From: Bacillota bacterium
GTDB taxonomy: Bacteria; Bacillota; Clostridia; Christensenellales; Aristaeellaceae
Reading direction: 5' to 3'
Assembly (NCBI GenBank): GCA_023459275.1
Contig: JAEWVC010000003.1
Location: forward strand, 1-27,159
DNA: 27,159 nucleotides
The position numbers and the translations under genes were made by a program. This document shows positions 7,745 through 14,368 of the stretch, one piece after another; the first letter of the stretch is position 1; each line of letters starts with the position of its first letter. The notes under the pieces were generated by a model. The model made no database searches and was not told the origin of the DNA. It was given only the letters and a program-made list of their open reading frames with translations.

Positions 7745-8222
7745 GAAGCCATGCCTCCTTATCAGCCTCCAATGCCATGCGCAGGGCGCCGCGGGCTTTG
7801 CTCAGCCGGCTCCGTACAGTGCTTTGGGGCAGGCGCAGCATGCCGGCGATCTCCTCATAGGTATAGCCACCCAGATAGTGAAGCGTAAGAGGAAGGCGCA
7901 ACCTTTCCGGCAAACCTTCCAATGCTTGCTGCAAAGCTGGGTCAGGAGCACGGGATACAGCTGTATCCGCCACTTCATCTTGGAGCAGGTATTTGCTGTT
8001 TTTTCGCCTCAATGCATGGCACTCGTTGATCAGAATGCGTGTGAGCCATGTACCGAACAGCTTTGCATCCCTAAGCTTCCGCCGGTTTTCCCATGCCTTG
8101 AGCACGGCGCTTTGCAGGGCGTCCTTGCAATCCTCGTCGTTTCGAAGGATCGTGCGGGCGACCCGGTAAAGCATTTCATGCTTCCCTTCTATCCAGGCAA
8201 CGAACTCCGTTTTCTCTATCAT
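7731..8222 (-). CDS. ECF-type RNA polymerase sigma factor
   Basis: A 163-residue sigma-70 family protein with only regions 2 and 4. Region 2 spans about residues 15-70 (MLYRVARTILRNDEDCKDAL, AVLKAWENRRKL, FGTWLTRILINECHALRR). Region 4 covers about 105-155 (LPERLRLPLTLHYLGGYTYE, then EIAGMLRLPQSTVRSRLSKA). This is a typical extracytoplasmic function sigma. An upstream ATG at 8243 is in frame but lacks a ribosome site. The ATG at 8222 has AGGCGG and GAAGGG before it and fits the family N-terminus, so it is preferred. The downstream gene overlaps and encodes the presumed anti-sigma. The exporter genes lie 121 bp upstream on the same strand and may be part of the regulon or operon. Confidence 0.92.
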   Translation of the reverse strand: MIEKTEFVAWIEGKHEMLYRVARTILRNDEDCKDALQSAVLKAWENRRKLRDAKLFGTWLTRILINECHALRRKNSKYLLQDEVADTAVSRAPDPALQQALEGLPERLRLPLTLHYLGGYTYEEIAGMLRLPQSTVRSRLSKARGALRMALEADKEAWLHEAQ

Positions 8223-8246
8223 CCCTTCACCGCCTATTCGCATGGC

Positions 8247-8260
8247 TGTAACGCGTTACA
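8247..8260. promoter_or_regulatory. Perfect 14-bp palindrome upstream of ECF sigma gene
   Basis: TGTAACGCGTTACA is a perfect inverted repeat 25 bp before the preferred sigma start. It lies just after a minus-strand CGTCTAATG that resembles an ECF -10 region. The position suggests an operator or part of the autoregulated promoter; no protein can be assigned. Confidence 0.4.
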
Positions 8261-8343
8261 TACATTAGACGCGGCAGGAAAGATGATCCTCACCGCGTAG
8301 CAAAATAATTTTGTAAATTCTGGATTCTCATTTGCTGTCCCGT

Positions 8344-9135
8344 TCAGCTTCCCGTGCTCTTGTAATGCCGCACGCCAAACCGCCACACCAGCATGGAAAA
8401 GCCTAAAAACAGCCCGCCCGCGGGCAGCGCCAGCCAGCCAAGAAAAGAGATTTCCCCCCAATGGCATAGAACGGAGGCGGGATAGTAGCTGACCAGCATC
8501 AGCGGCAGGAAAAAGGTAAATACATTGTATAGGGCTTTGGGCATGTATTCCACCGGGCAGCGGGTTACCTGGTAGCTGGCGTTGGTAAAGATGAAGATCC
8601 AGTCCAGCGCCCTGACGGTGAAGAAAGCGATGCCGGAGCTCATGACAAACACCCCAGTATACATCAGCGTACCGCCGGCCAGGGCGGACAGCAGCAAGAC
8701 CCATCCGGCCGGGCCCAGCGAAATTCCCTGCCTATGAAGCGCCCAGAAGATCATAAACAGTCCCGCCGCCACCCTGGACAGCCTGTGAATATGGAAAAAG
8801 GAGATGGCGGCCTGGGTGAACAGGGAACAGGGCCGCAAAAGCAGCCTGTCAAAATCTCCGGAGCGGACCATCTTCCAGGGGAAGTAGTCGAACCCCCGGC
8901 ACAGGCTTTCCGCGATCCCGAAGGCGGTAACGGCCATGGCGTAGATGAGCAGTATCCTTTCCAGCGTCCAGGGCCCGATGGCGCCGAACCGGGAGAAAAG
9001 GAAGATGGTGGCGATGGGATCGGTGATTACTACCAGCAGCACCTGGAATACCATCAGCCACCAGCCTTTATATTCCAGGCCGGCTTTGAGATGCATGCGC
9101 AGCGTGGCGAAATAGACCCTGCATTCCCGAAGCAT
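8344..9135 (-). CDS. ABC-2 exporter permease (second permease of the unit)
   Basis: A 263-residue integral membrane protein with about six hydrophobic segments and a C-terminus ending in FSMLVWRFGVRHYKSTGS. It belongs to the ABC-2 type permeases of the uncharacterised COG3694/DUF990 kind. Marks include ESLCRGFDYFPWKMVRSGDF and DRLLLRPCSLF; the R-x-G-x-F/L-D-x-L-L-x-R-P pattern is typical of this family. It starts 3 nt after the end of the preceding permease gene with a GGGGGG ribosome site. With the upstream permease and ATPase it should form a heteromeric exporter. The substrate is unknown; related three-gene systems have been linked to export of toxic cations such as viologens, which is only a family hint. 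Confidence 0.85.
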   Translation of the reverse strand: MLRECRVYFATLRMHLKAGLEYKGWWLMVFQVLLVVITDPIATIFLFSRFGAIGPWTLERILLIYAMAVTAFGIAESLCRGFDYFPWKMVRSGDFDRLLLRPCSLFTQAAISFFHIHRLSRVAAGLFMIFWALHRQGISLGPAGWVLLLSALAGGTLMYTGVFVMSSGIAFFTVRALDWIFIFTNASYQVTRCPVEYMPKALYNVFTFFLPLMLVSYYPASVLCHWGEISFLGWLALPAGGLFLGFSMLVWRFGVRHYKSTGS

Positions 9136-9138
9136 CTT

Positions 9139-9969
9139 TCATCCCCCCTGTATGATCAAGGTGTCAAGCTTGTGGTCCATCAGCTTTGTCCCGGCCAGGA
9201 CGAAGGCCGCGATCCACAGGCATTGGATCAGGACTGCCTGGACCCCTTGCGCCGCTCCCATGGAGCCCACATACAGCCGTGCCGGGATGTCCAGATACCC
9301 CGCGAAAGGCTGGTACAGCAGCAGCTTTTGAAGAAAATCCGGCCAGAGCTGCAGGGGCAGGTACCCGCCGGAAAGCACGCCGCTTATCAGCAGCAGCATA
9401 TAGGTGGGCCCTTCCCCCCAGGTGATGTTCAGCCGCACGGCGGTGACCAGCATGCCATAGGAAGTGCAAAGCAGAAGCGCACCGATTGCGGAGAGCAAAA
9501 ACACCAAAAATCCCTCCGGGGAAGCTGGAGCGCTCAGGCGGATGGAAGCCGGGGCCAAAGCCCCCGCCAGCTCCGTCAGGATGCCGCGGATAGGGACCGC
9601 TCCCAGCCGTCCCGCGGCGGTATGGGCAAACCAGTGGCTGTACAGGGAAAGCGGCCTGCACAGCGCGATGCCCACGTTGCCGCTGGTGATCTGGGAAAGC
9701 AGTTCCCCGTCAACGCTCATGGGCTGCAGGGGTACCATCACCTGGGCGATCCAGACATAGGATATGACTTGGGACAGGGCAAGGCCGTTCATGCGCAATG
9801 CGCTGTTCTGCGCGTGATGGTAGAACACCGTGAAAACGGTGATTTCGATCAATGCCCAGAAGATGCTGATGCTGGCTGAGGCCAGCCCCGCCAGGCGGTA
9901 CTGCAGGCTTTGGGCCAACTGGATACGGAAGATGGAAAGCATGGCTTTGGCATGCATTTTTTTCTTCAT
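9139..9969 (-). CDS. ABC-2 exporter permease (first permease of the unit)
   Basis: A 276-residue membrane protein of the ABC-2 permease group (COG4587/DUF990 type), with about six hydrophobic segments. It begins MKKKMHAKAMLSIFRIQLAQ and contains ASISIFWALIEITVFTVFYH, ITSGNVGIALCRPLSLYSHW and SGVLSGGYLPLQLWPDFLQK. The G-x-[IV]-x-x-x-L-x-[RK]-P-L pattern is shared with its partner permease. The frame is open 36 codons upstream, but those residues overlap the ATPase gene and are unlike a membrane protein. The start at 9969, 7 nt after the ATPase stop with AGGCGG before it, is preferred; ATG 9954 is a possible alternative. It pairs with the downstream permease. Confidence 0.85.
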   Translation of the reverse strand: MKKKMHAKAMLSIFRIQLAQSLQYRLAGLASASISIFWALIEITVFTVFYHHAQNSALRMNGLALSQVISYVWIAQVMVPLQPMSVDGELLSQITSGNVGIALCRPLSLYSHWFAHTAAGRLGAVPIRGILTELAGALAPASIRLSAPASPEGFLVFLLSAIGALLLCTSYGMLVTAVRLNITWGEGPTYMLLLISGVLSGGYLPLQLWPDFLQKLLLYQPFAGYLDIPARLYVGSMGAAQGVQAVLIQCLWIAAFVLAGTKLMDHKLDTLIIQGG

Positions 9970-9976
9970 AGGCCGC

Positions 9977-10786
9977 CTACAATTCCATGTCCCTGTACAT
10001 GGCGGCGATGGTTTCGTTGATGTCCTGCCGCTCCCCCGAGGCGTACCGGCTTTTGAGGATATCCAGTGTTCCGTCAAAAAGGATGGTTCCGTGGCCGATC
10101 ACCAGTACCCTTTTGCACAGCGCCTCGATATCGTCCATGTCGTGGGTGGTGATCACCATGGTGGTGCCGCGCTCCCGGTTCTCCTTCTTCAAAAAGGCGC
10201 GTAGCGCCAGCTTTGATACGGCGTCCAGGCCGATGGTGGGCTCATCCAGAAACAGGATATCCGGGCTGTGCAGCAGGGAGGCCGCCAGTTCGCAGCGCAT
10301 GCGCTGGCCCAGGGAAAGCTGCCGCACGGGAGTTCTCAAAAGCCCGCCGATGTCCAGCGCCTGTGTAAGCTCCTCCAAGCGTTTTTCATATTCCCCCCCG
10401 GGAATGGCGTAGATATCCTTTAACAGGCTGAAGGAATCCATCACGGGTACATCCCACCACAGCTGGGTGCGCTGGCCGAACACCACGCCGATGCGCGACA
10501 CGTGGGCCACCCGCTCCTTCCAGGGCACGCGGCCCATGATGCGGCATTCCCCGCTGTCCGGCACCAGGATGCCGCTCATCACTTTGACGGTGGTGGACTT
10601 TCCCGCGCCGTTGGGGCCGATGTACCCCACCAGCTCCCCCTTTGCGATGGTCAGGCTGACGTTTTTAAGCGCCTGCACATGTTTGACCTCCCGCACAAAC
10701 GCGCCCTTGAGCATCCCCCATTTGCCGCTTGGCCGCTGCAGCACCCTGAATTGCTTGCAGATGTCCCGAAGTACGATTTGTTCCAT
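9977..10786 (-). CDS. ABC exporter ATPase subunit
   Basis: A 269-residue nucleotide-binding subunit of the COG4586 type that powers the two permeases encoded after it. Walker A is GPNGAGKST at residues 57-65. The signature is LSLGQ at 157-161, a variant of LSGGQ typical for this exporter group. Walker B is ILFLDEP at 177-183, and the H-loop is in TTHDMDDIE. The frame extends 40 codons upstream, but an ATG at 10786 with a strong GAAGGAGGG site gives the family start MEQIVLRDICKQF. It is the first gene of the minus-strand exporter unit and has a likely promoter about 30 bp upstream. Confidence 0.93.
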   Translation of the reverse strand: MEQIVLRDICKQFRVLQRPSGKWGMLKGAFVREVKHVQALKNVSLTIAKGELVGYIGPNGAGKSTTVKVMSGILVPDSGECRIMGRVPWKERVAHVSRIGVVFGQRTQLWWDVPVMDSFSLLKDIYAIPGGEYEKRLEELTQALDIGGLLRTPVRQLSLGQRMRCELAASLLHSPDILFLDEPTIGLDAVSKLALRAFLKKENRERGTTMVITTHDMDDIEALCKRVLVIGHGTILFDGTLDILKSRYASGERQDINETIAAMYRDMEL

Positions 10787-10818
10787 CGTATCCCTCCTTC
10801 GCCCTTGGCGGAGGATAC

Positions 10819-10847
10819 AGTATATGGGAGGCGGCGGAAAACAGCAA
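10819..10847 (-). promoter_or_regulatory. Possible promoter of the ABC exporter operon
   Basis: Minus strand: TTGCTG (10842-10847), 17-bp spacer, TATACT (10819-10824). The -10 box is good and the -35 box matches only at its first three bases. It is placed 33 bp before the ATPase start codon. Confidence 0.5.
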
Positions 10848-10928
10848 AAGGCAAAGCCTGGGGCTTGGTGCTTTTCCGGCAAACCGGGTTCCGCAAACGC
10901 GGCCATGCTCTTTTTTTCATAGAAATGC

Positions 10929-10957
10929 TTGACAGGATGGCATTTTTACCCTATGAT
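10929..10957 (+). promoter_or_regulatory. Strong orphan sigma-A-type promoter
   Basis: TTGACA (10929-10934, perfect), 17-bp spacer, TATGAT (10952-10957). No protein gene follows on the plus strand: both flanking genes are on the minus strand and the next plus-strand CDS starts at 12810. It probably drives a short RNA ending at the T run near 11051 or at the large hairpin beyond. Confidence 0.6.
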
Positions 10958-10963
10958 ATATGT

Positions 10964-11051
10964 AACATTGATGCAGCGCACCAGGGGTGTTTTTCTTAGT
11001 ATCTGTCCCAAGGATATCCGATATCTACAACGCCGTCAAGGCGCTTTTTTT
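10964..11051 (+). ncRNA. Candidate small RNA of about 90 nt
   Basis: The stretch runs from the expected start of the orphan promoter to a CGCC/GGCG hairpin (11031-11043) followed by CTTTTTTT. It contains the palindromes GGATATCC and GATATC and has no convincing ORF. The terminator stem is only 4 bp, so the 3' end might instead be the large hairpin at 11072-11129. No known RNA family was recognised. The gap of 356 bases between the ABC ATPase and PPK2 genes holds nothing else apart from the two promoters and the terminator. Confidence 0.3.
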
Positions 11052-11060
11052 GTATATTTG

Positions 11061-11137
11061 CGGCATGCAATAAAGCAGCCCCTCCGCCATTTCCCGCCCC
11101 CTGGGGCGGATGTGCGGAGGGGCTGCTTTTCATGCCG
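11061..11137 (-). terminator. Large composite hairpin, terminator of PPK2 gene (bidirectional)
   Basis: A perfect 16-bp stem pairs AAAGCAGCCCCTCCGC (11072-11087) with 11114-11129. An inner CGCCCC/GGGGCG stem sits in its loop, and an outer CGGCATG/CATGCCG stem (11061-11067 and 11131-11137) lies outside. On the minus strand it follows the PPK2 stop by a few bases and ends with GCTTTATT. On the plus strand it ends with GCTTTTC and could also stop the orphan transcript. Confidence 0.75.
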
Positions 11138-11142
11138 TAAGG

Positions 11143-12630
11143 CTATAGCCTTTCCTCAATGATCCGGATCACGGTTTTCAAAACCTTGATCCTGGCGAAA
11201 TATTTGTCGTTGGATTCCACGATGGTCCAGGGCGCGTGGGCGGTGTTTGTTTTTTGCAGCATCTCATCCACCGCCGTTTCATAGGCATCCCATTTTTCCC
11301 GGTTGCGCCAGTCCTCCTCCGTGATCTTGTATTGTTTTTCGGGGGTATTTTCCCGCTCCTGAAAGCGCTGAAGCTGCACATCCTTGTCGATATGGAGCCA
11401 GAACTTATGAACAACGGCGCCCCAATCATAAAGTTGCCGCTCAAAACGGTTGATTTCCCCATAAGCGCGCATCCACTGCTCCTCGCTGCAGAAGCCCTCG
11501 ATGCGCTCCACCATCACCCTGCCATACCAGCTTCTGTCAAAAACGGCAATATGGCCGTCCTTGGGAAGGCTTTCCCAAAACCGCCACAGGAAGGGGTGCT
11601 CCTTCTCCGCCTGGCTGGGGGCGGCAATGGGGACAACCTCGTATCCCCGGGGGTCCAGGTCACGGGCAAGCCGTTTGATGTTCCCGCCTTTTCCGGCGGC
11701 ATCCCAGCCCTCGTAAGCAAGGATCACCGGGATTTTCTTTAAATACAGCCTGTTGTGAAGCATGGCAAGGCGCTCCTGGCATTCCTTGAGCTGCTTTTCG
11801 TATTCCCCGCACTCAAGCGTTGGGGAGAGGTCCACCTCCCGCAGAAACGGTATGGGCAGCACTTCCTCCTCCTGGTCATCCGGCGCGCCTGCGCTTTTCG
11901 GGAAAGAACCGGCGGCTTCCTTCCGGGCCGCCGCCTCCTCCAAGGCGGCAATCAGCGTTTCATATGCCCTTCGCGTCATATCTCCTTCGTCGGAGGCGTC
12001 CAAAACCGCCCACTCCGCCCCCGGTTGGTGGGTATCATCCAACAGCCGGTCAAAAATACGGCTGCATTTGGCATAGTTTTCATTTTGATTCAGGTCGGCC
12101 TTTGTCACCCGCCAGCGGGTGGCCTTTCGCACTGCCAGCCGCTCAAAGCGCCTGCGCTGCTCCTTTTTCCCGATATGCAAAAAGAACTTCGCAAGCACGT
12201 ACCCATCCGCTGCCAGCTGGCGTTCAAAATCCAAAATGTCACCAATCTTTGTGAGCCGTTCTTTTTCCGATAGCTTATCCGTAAGCAGACCATCGGCAAT
12301 CTCCTGATACCAGCTCTGGTCAAAAAACGCCATCCGGCCATATTGCGGCAACCGCAGCCAATACCGGCGCATCCAGGCGTACCGCTTTTCTTCCTTGGTG
12401 GCGGAGGTCATACTGTATACCTTGTATCCCCTGGGGTCCAGCTCGGAAATCAGGTTTGCCATCAGCGTCCCTTTTCCGGCCGCACCCCAGCCTTCCAGCA
12501 ACACCACCACCGGAATTTTCAGCTCCCGGATCTTTTGCGACAGCGATGCGAGCTTGCGTTTCAGCTCCTCCATCGGCTCGCCCTCCGCTATTTTTCCGCC
12601 CATGCCGGCTTTTTCCTGCAAATCCAGCAT
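11143..12630 (-). CDS. Tandem-domain PPK2, polyphosphate:AMP phosphotransferase type
   Basis: A 495-residue cytoplasmic enzyme with two PPK2 domains. Domain 1 lies at about residues 20-240 and domain 2 at about 270-495. Each has a P-loop (EGWGAAGKGT in the first, EGWDAAGKGG in the second) and the lid/Walker B region (FDQSWYQEI and FDRSWYGRV). Two-domain class II PPK2 proteins typically phosphorylate AMP to ADP with polyphosphate. The first domain has Q for the R of the DRSWY motif, suggesting that the second domain carries catalysis. The frame is open further upstream, but ATG 12630, preceded by GGGAAGGGAG, gives the family start MLDLQEKAG. The gene is monocistronic, ends at a large hairpin and diverges from the tct operon. 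Confidence 0.9.
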   Translation of the reverse strand: MLDLQEKAGMGGKIAEGEPMEELKRKLASLSQKIRELKIPVVVLLEGWGAAGKGTLMANLISELDPRGYKVYSMTSATKEEKRYAWMRRYWLRLPQYGRMAFFDQSWYQEIADGLLTDKLSEKERLTKIGDILDFERQLAADGYVLAKFFLHIGKKEQRRRFERLAVRKATRWRVTKADLNQNENYAKCSRIFDRLLDDTHQPGAEWAVLDASDEGDMTRRAYETLIAALEEAAARKEAAGSFPKSAGAPDDQEEEVLPIPFLREVDLSPTLECGEYEKQLKECQERLAMLHNRLYLKKIPVILAYEGWDAAGKGGNIKRLARDLDPRGYEVVPIAAPSQAEKEHPFLWRFWESLPKDGHIAVFDRSWYGRVMVERIEGFCSEEQWMRAYGEINRFERQLYDWGAVVHKFWLHIDKDVQLQRFQERENTPEKQYKITEEDWRNREKWDAYETAVDEMLQKTNTAHAPWTIVESNDKYFARIKVLKTVIRIIEERL

Positions 12631-12729
12631 ATACAGCTCCCTTCCCGGCCTGTAAAGCCGCGTCCCGTACATAAGGATGAGAGATATTGATATATTACCA
12701 CAAAATTGCTTTTTATCATAGAAATTGGT

Positions 12730-12758
12730 TTGACAGATCATCACTATGATGTTAAAAT
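12730..12758 (+). promoter_or_regulatory. Promoter of the tctCBA operon with spacer inverted repeat
   Basis: TTGACA (12730-12735, perfect), 17-bp spacer, TAAAAT (12753-12758), about 50 nt before tctC. The spacer contains ATCAT-CACT-ATGAT (12737-12750), a perfect inverted repeat that could be a repressor site. No regulator gene for the operon is present nearby. Confidence 0.75.
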
Positions 12759-12809
12759 AACGAAAAGAAACGGTAGACGCTTACAAAACTGAATATTGGA
12801 GGGAAACTC

Positions 12810-13778
12810 ATGAAGAAACTGGTATCGGTCCTTTTGGTTTCCATGCTGGTGCTTGCTTCCCTTGGTTCCGCCATGGCTGCCGACTATCCCAGCAAAGGCA
12901 TTAACGTCATTTGCCCCTGGAGCGCGGGCGGCGGCACGGATTCCTGTCTGCGGGCCCTTTGCATTGCTGCGGAAAAAATCCTGGGCCAGACGCTCACGGT
13001 GGAAAACAAGACCGGCGGCGGCGGGCTGATTGGCCACAGCGCCATCGCTACCGCCAAACCCGACGGCTACACCTTCGGCATGATCACCTTTGAGCTGTCC
13101 ACCTACGTCCCCCAAGGCACCGGCGATCTTACCTATGAGGATTACGATCTGCTTTGCCGTGTGAATACAGATGCCGCCGCGCTGACGGTGAACACCGCCT
13201 GGGCCGCGGCCAACAGCATTACCGACGTCCCCTCCTTTGTGGCCTACTGCAAGGAGCATCCGGGCGCGGTGAACATCGGAAACTCCGCCCCGGCCTCCGT
13301 ATGGCACATCGGCGCGGGCCTGCTGGCCCAGGCGGCCGATATCCAGGTGGAACATGTGGCCTTTGAGGGCGCCGCGGCAGCCGTTACCGCGCTTGCCGGC
13401 GGCCATATCGAGGCGGTCAGCGTATCCCTTGGCGAGGTTCGCAGCCAAGTGGAGGCCGGCAACCTGAAGGTGCTGGGCGTGATGGACACCAAGCGCGCGC
13501 CGCTGTTCCCGGATGTACCCACCTTCCAGGAGCAGGGCTATGACGTCGTATACGGTACCTGGCGCGGGCTTGCGCTGCCCAAGGGCGTGGATCCCGCCGT
13601 CAAGGCGGTCCTTGCGGATGCTTTTGCCAAGGCGGTGGAAGACCCGGATTTCGTAACGTACATGCAAAACGCTTCCCTAACCATCAGCTACCAGAATGAA
13701 GTGGATTTTGGCGCGTTCCTGAAACAAAACTACACCGACGTGGAATCCACCATGAAAGCCCTGGGCCTGACCCAATAA
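12810..13778 (+). CDS. tctC: Tripartite tricarboxylate transporter substrate-binding protein
   Basis: A 322-residue extracytoplasmic binding protein of the TctC/Bug family, which captures carboxylates such as tricarboxylates or aromatic acids for the TctA/TctB membrane pair. It starts with a signal peptide, MKKLVSVLLVSMLVLASLGS, ending in AMA-AD. This is a signal peptidase I site, and no lipobox cysteine is present. Family marks are INVICPWSAGGGTD near residue 35, VENKTGGGGLIG, and the later LKVLGVMDTKRAPLFPDVPT followed by the GYDVV stretch. It begins the operon tctC-tctB-tctA and is followed by a strong hairpin that may adjust its expression relative to the membrane genes. The substrate cannot be read from the sequence. 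Confidence 0.94.
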   Translation: MKKLVSVLLVSMLVLASLGSAMAADYPSKGINVICPWSAGGGTDSCLRALCIAAEKILGQTLTVENKTGGGGLIGHSAIATAKPDGYTFGMITFELSTYVPQGTGDLTYEDYDLLCRVNTDAAALTVNTAWAAANSITDVPSFVAYCKEHPGAVNIGNSAPASVWHIGAGLLAQAADIQVEHVAFEGAAAAVTALAGGHIEAVSVSLGEVRSQVEAGNLKVLGVMDTKRAPLFPDVPTFQEQGYDVVYGTWRGLALPKGVDPAVKAVLADAFAKAVEDPDFVTYMQNASLTISYQNEVDFGAFLKQNYTDVESTMKALGLTQ

Positions 13779-13795
13779 TCAGACCCCGAAAGCAC

Positions 13796-13825
13796 AGCAA
13801 TGGCGGCTTAAAAGCCGCCATTGCT
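13796..13825 (+). promoter_or_regulatory. Intercistronic hairpin between tctC and tctB
   Basis: A perfect 14-bp inverted repeat AGCAATGGCGGCTT/AAGCCGCCATTGCT with a minimal loop lies 18 bp after the tctC stop. There is no T run, so it is unlikely to terminate fully. It fits a 3'-protecting or partial-attenuation stem that raises the level of binding protein over the permease. Confidence 0.7.
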
Positions 13826-13857
13826 GCGTGTATTTCCTGACGAAAGGGGGCGGAGGG

Positions 13858-14343
13858 ATGCAAAAAAAGCTGACGGTGCGCTTTGCCAACATTGTCTGCG
13901 CCACGCTGGGCATCGCGTTTGCAAGCTACGCCATCTACCTGACCACAAAATTCAAGCAATTCGTGAATGTACCTGTGGGGCCGGAGGTTTTTCCGCGCAT
14001 CATGGCGGCCGGACTGATCATCTGCTCCGTGGCGCTGCTGATCCAAAACCTGATCAAAAAAACAAAGGAAGGAGCGCCTACCCTGTCGCTTCGGGACCGG
14101 GGCATCCAAAGGATGCTCATCGCCGCGCTGATGGTGGTGGCCTTCTACCTTCTGTGGGAAACGGCCGGCTTCCTGATCCTGGCACCGGTGTTGCTGTTCC
14201 TGCTGATGCTGATTTCCGATTATAGGAATTATGCGGTCATGGCTGCTGTGTCGGTCCTGGTGGCTGTGGTGGTATGGCTCCTTTTCTGGAAGGTGCTCAT
14301 CATTGAGCTGCCCCTGGGGCCGCTTGAGGCGCTGTTTTATTGA
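13858..14343 (+). CDS. tctB: Tripartite tricarboxylate transporter small membrane subunit
   Basis: A 161-residue membrane protein with four hydrophobic segments: ANIVCATLGIAFASYAIYLT, EVFPRIMAAGLIICSVALLI, MLIAALMVVAFYLLWETAGF, and a long C-terminal stretch from about residue 117 to 155. Length, topology and the PVGPEVFPRIMA motif fit the TctB family. It assists the large subunit TctA; the details of its role are not known. The ATG at 13858 follows a strong GAAAGGGGGCGGAGGG site. A start 10 codons upstream is in frame but lies before this ribosome site. tctA follows after 25 nt. Confidence 0.92.
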   Translation: MQKKLTVRFANIVCATLGIAFASYAIYLTTKFKQFVNVPVGPEVFPRIMAAGLIICSVALLIQNLIKKTKEGAPTLSLRDRGIQRMLIAALMVVAFYLLWETAGFLILAPVLLFLLMLISDYRNYAVMAAVSVLVAVVVWLLFWKVLIIELPLGPLEALFY

Positions 14344-14368
14344 CGGCCGCCGGAAGGAGGGATGATGG

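Noticed and set aside
8734..9879. Open frame of 381 codons on the plus strand across the two permease genes
   Set aside because: Its glutamine-, proline- and glycine-rich text is the complement of hydrophobic permease codons; no family was recognised.
12744..13667. Open frame of 307 codons antisense to tctC
   Set aside because: It is a shadow of the real binding-protein gene; it starts nowhere near a ribosome site and lacks any motif.
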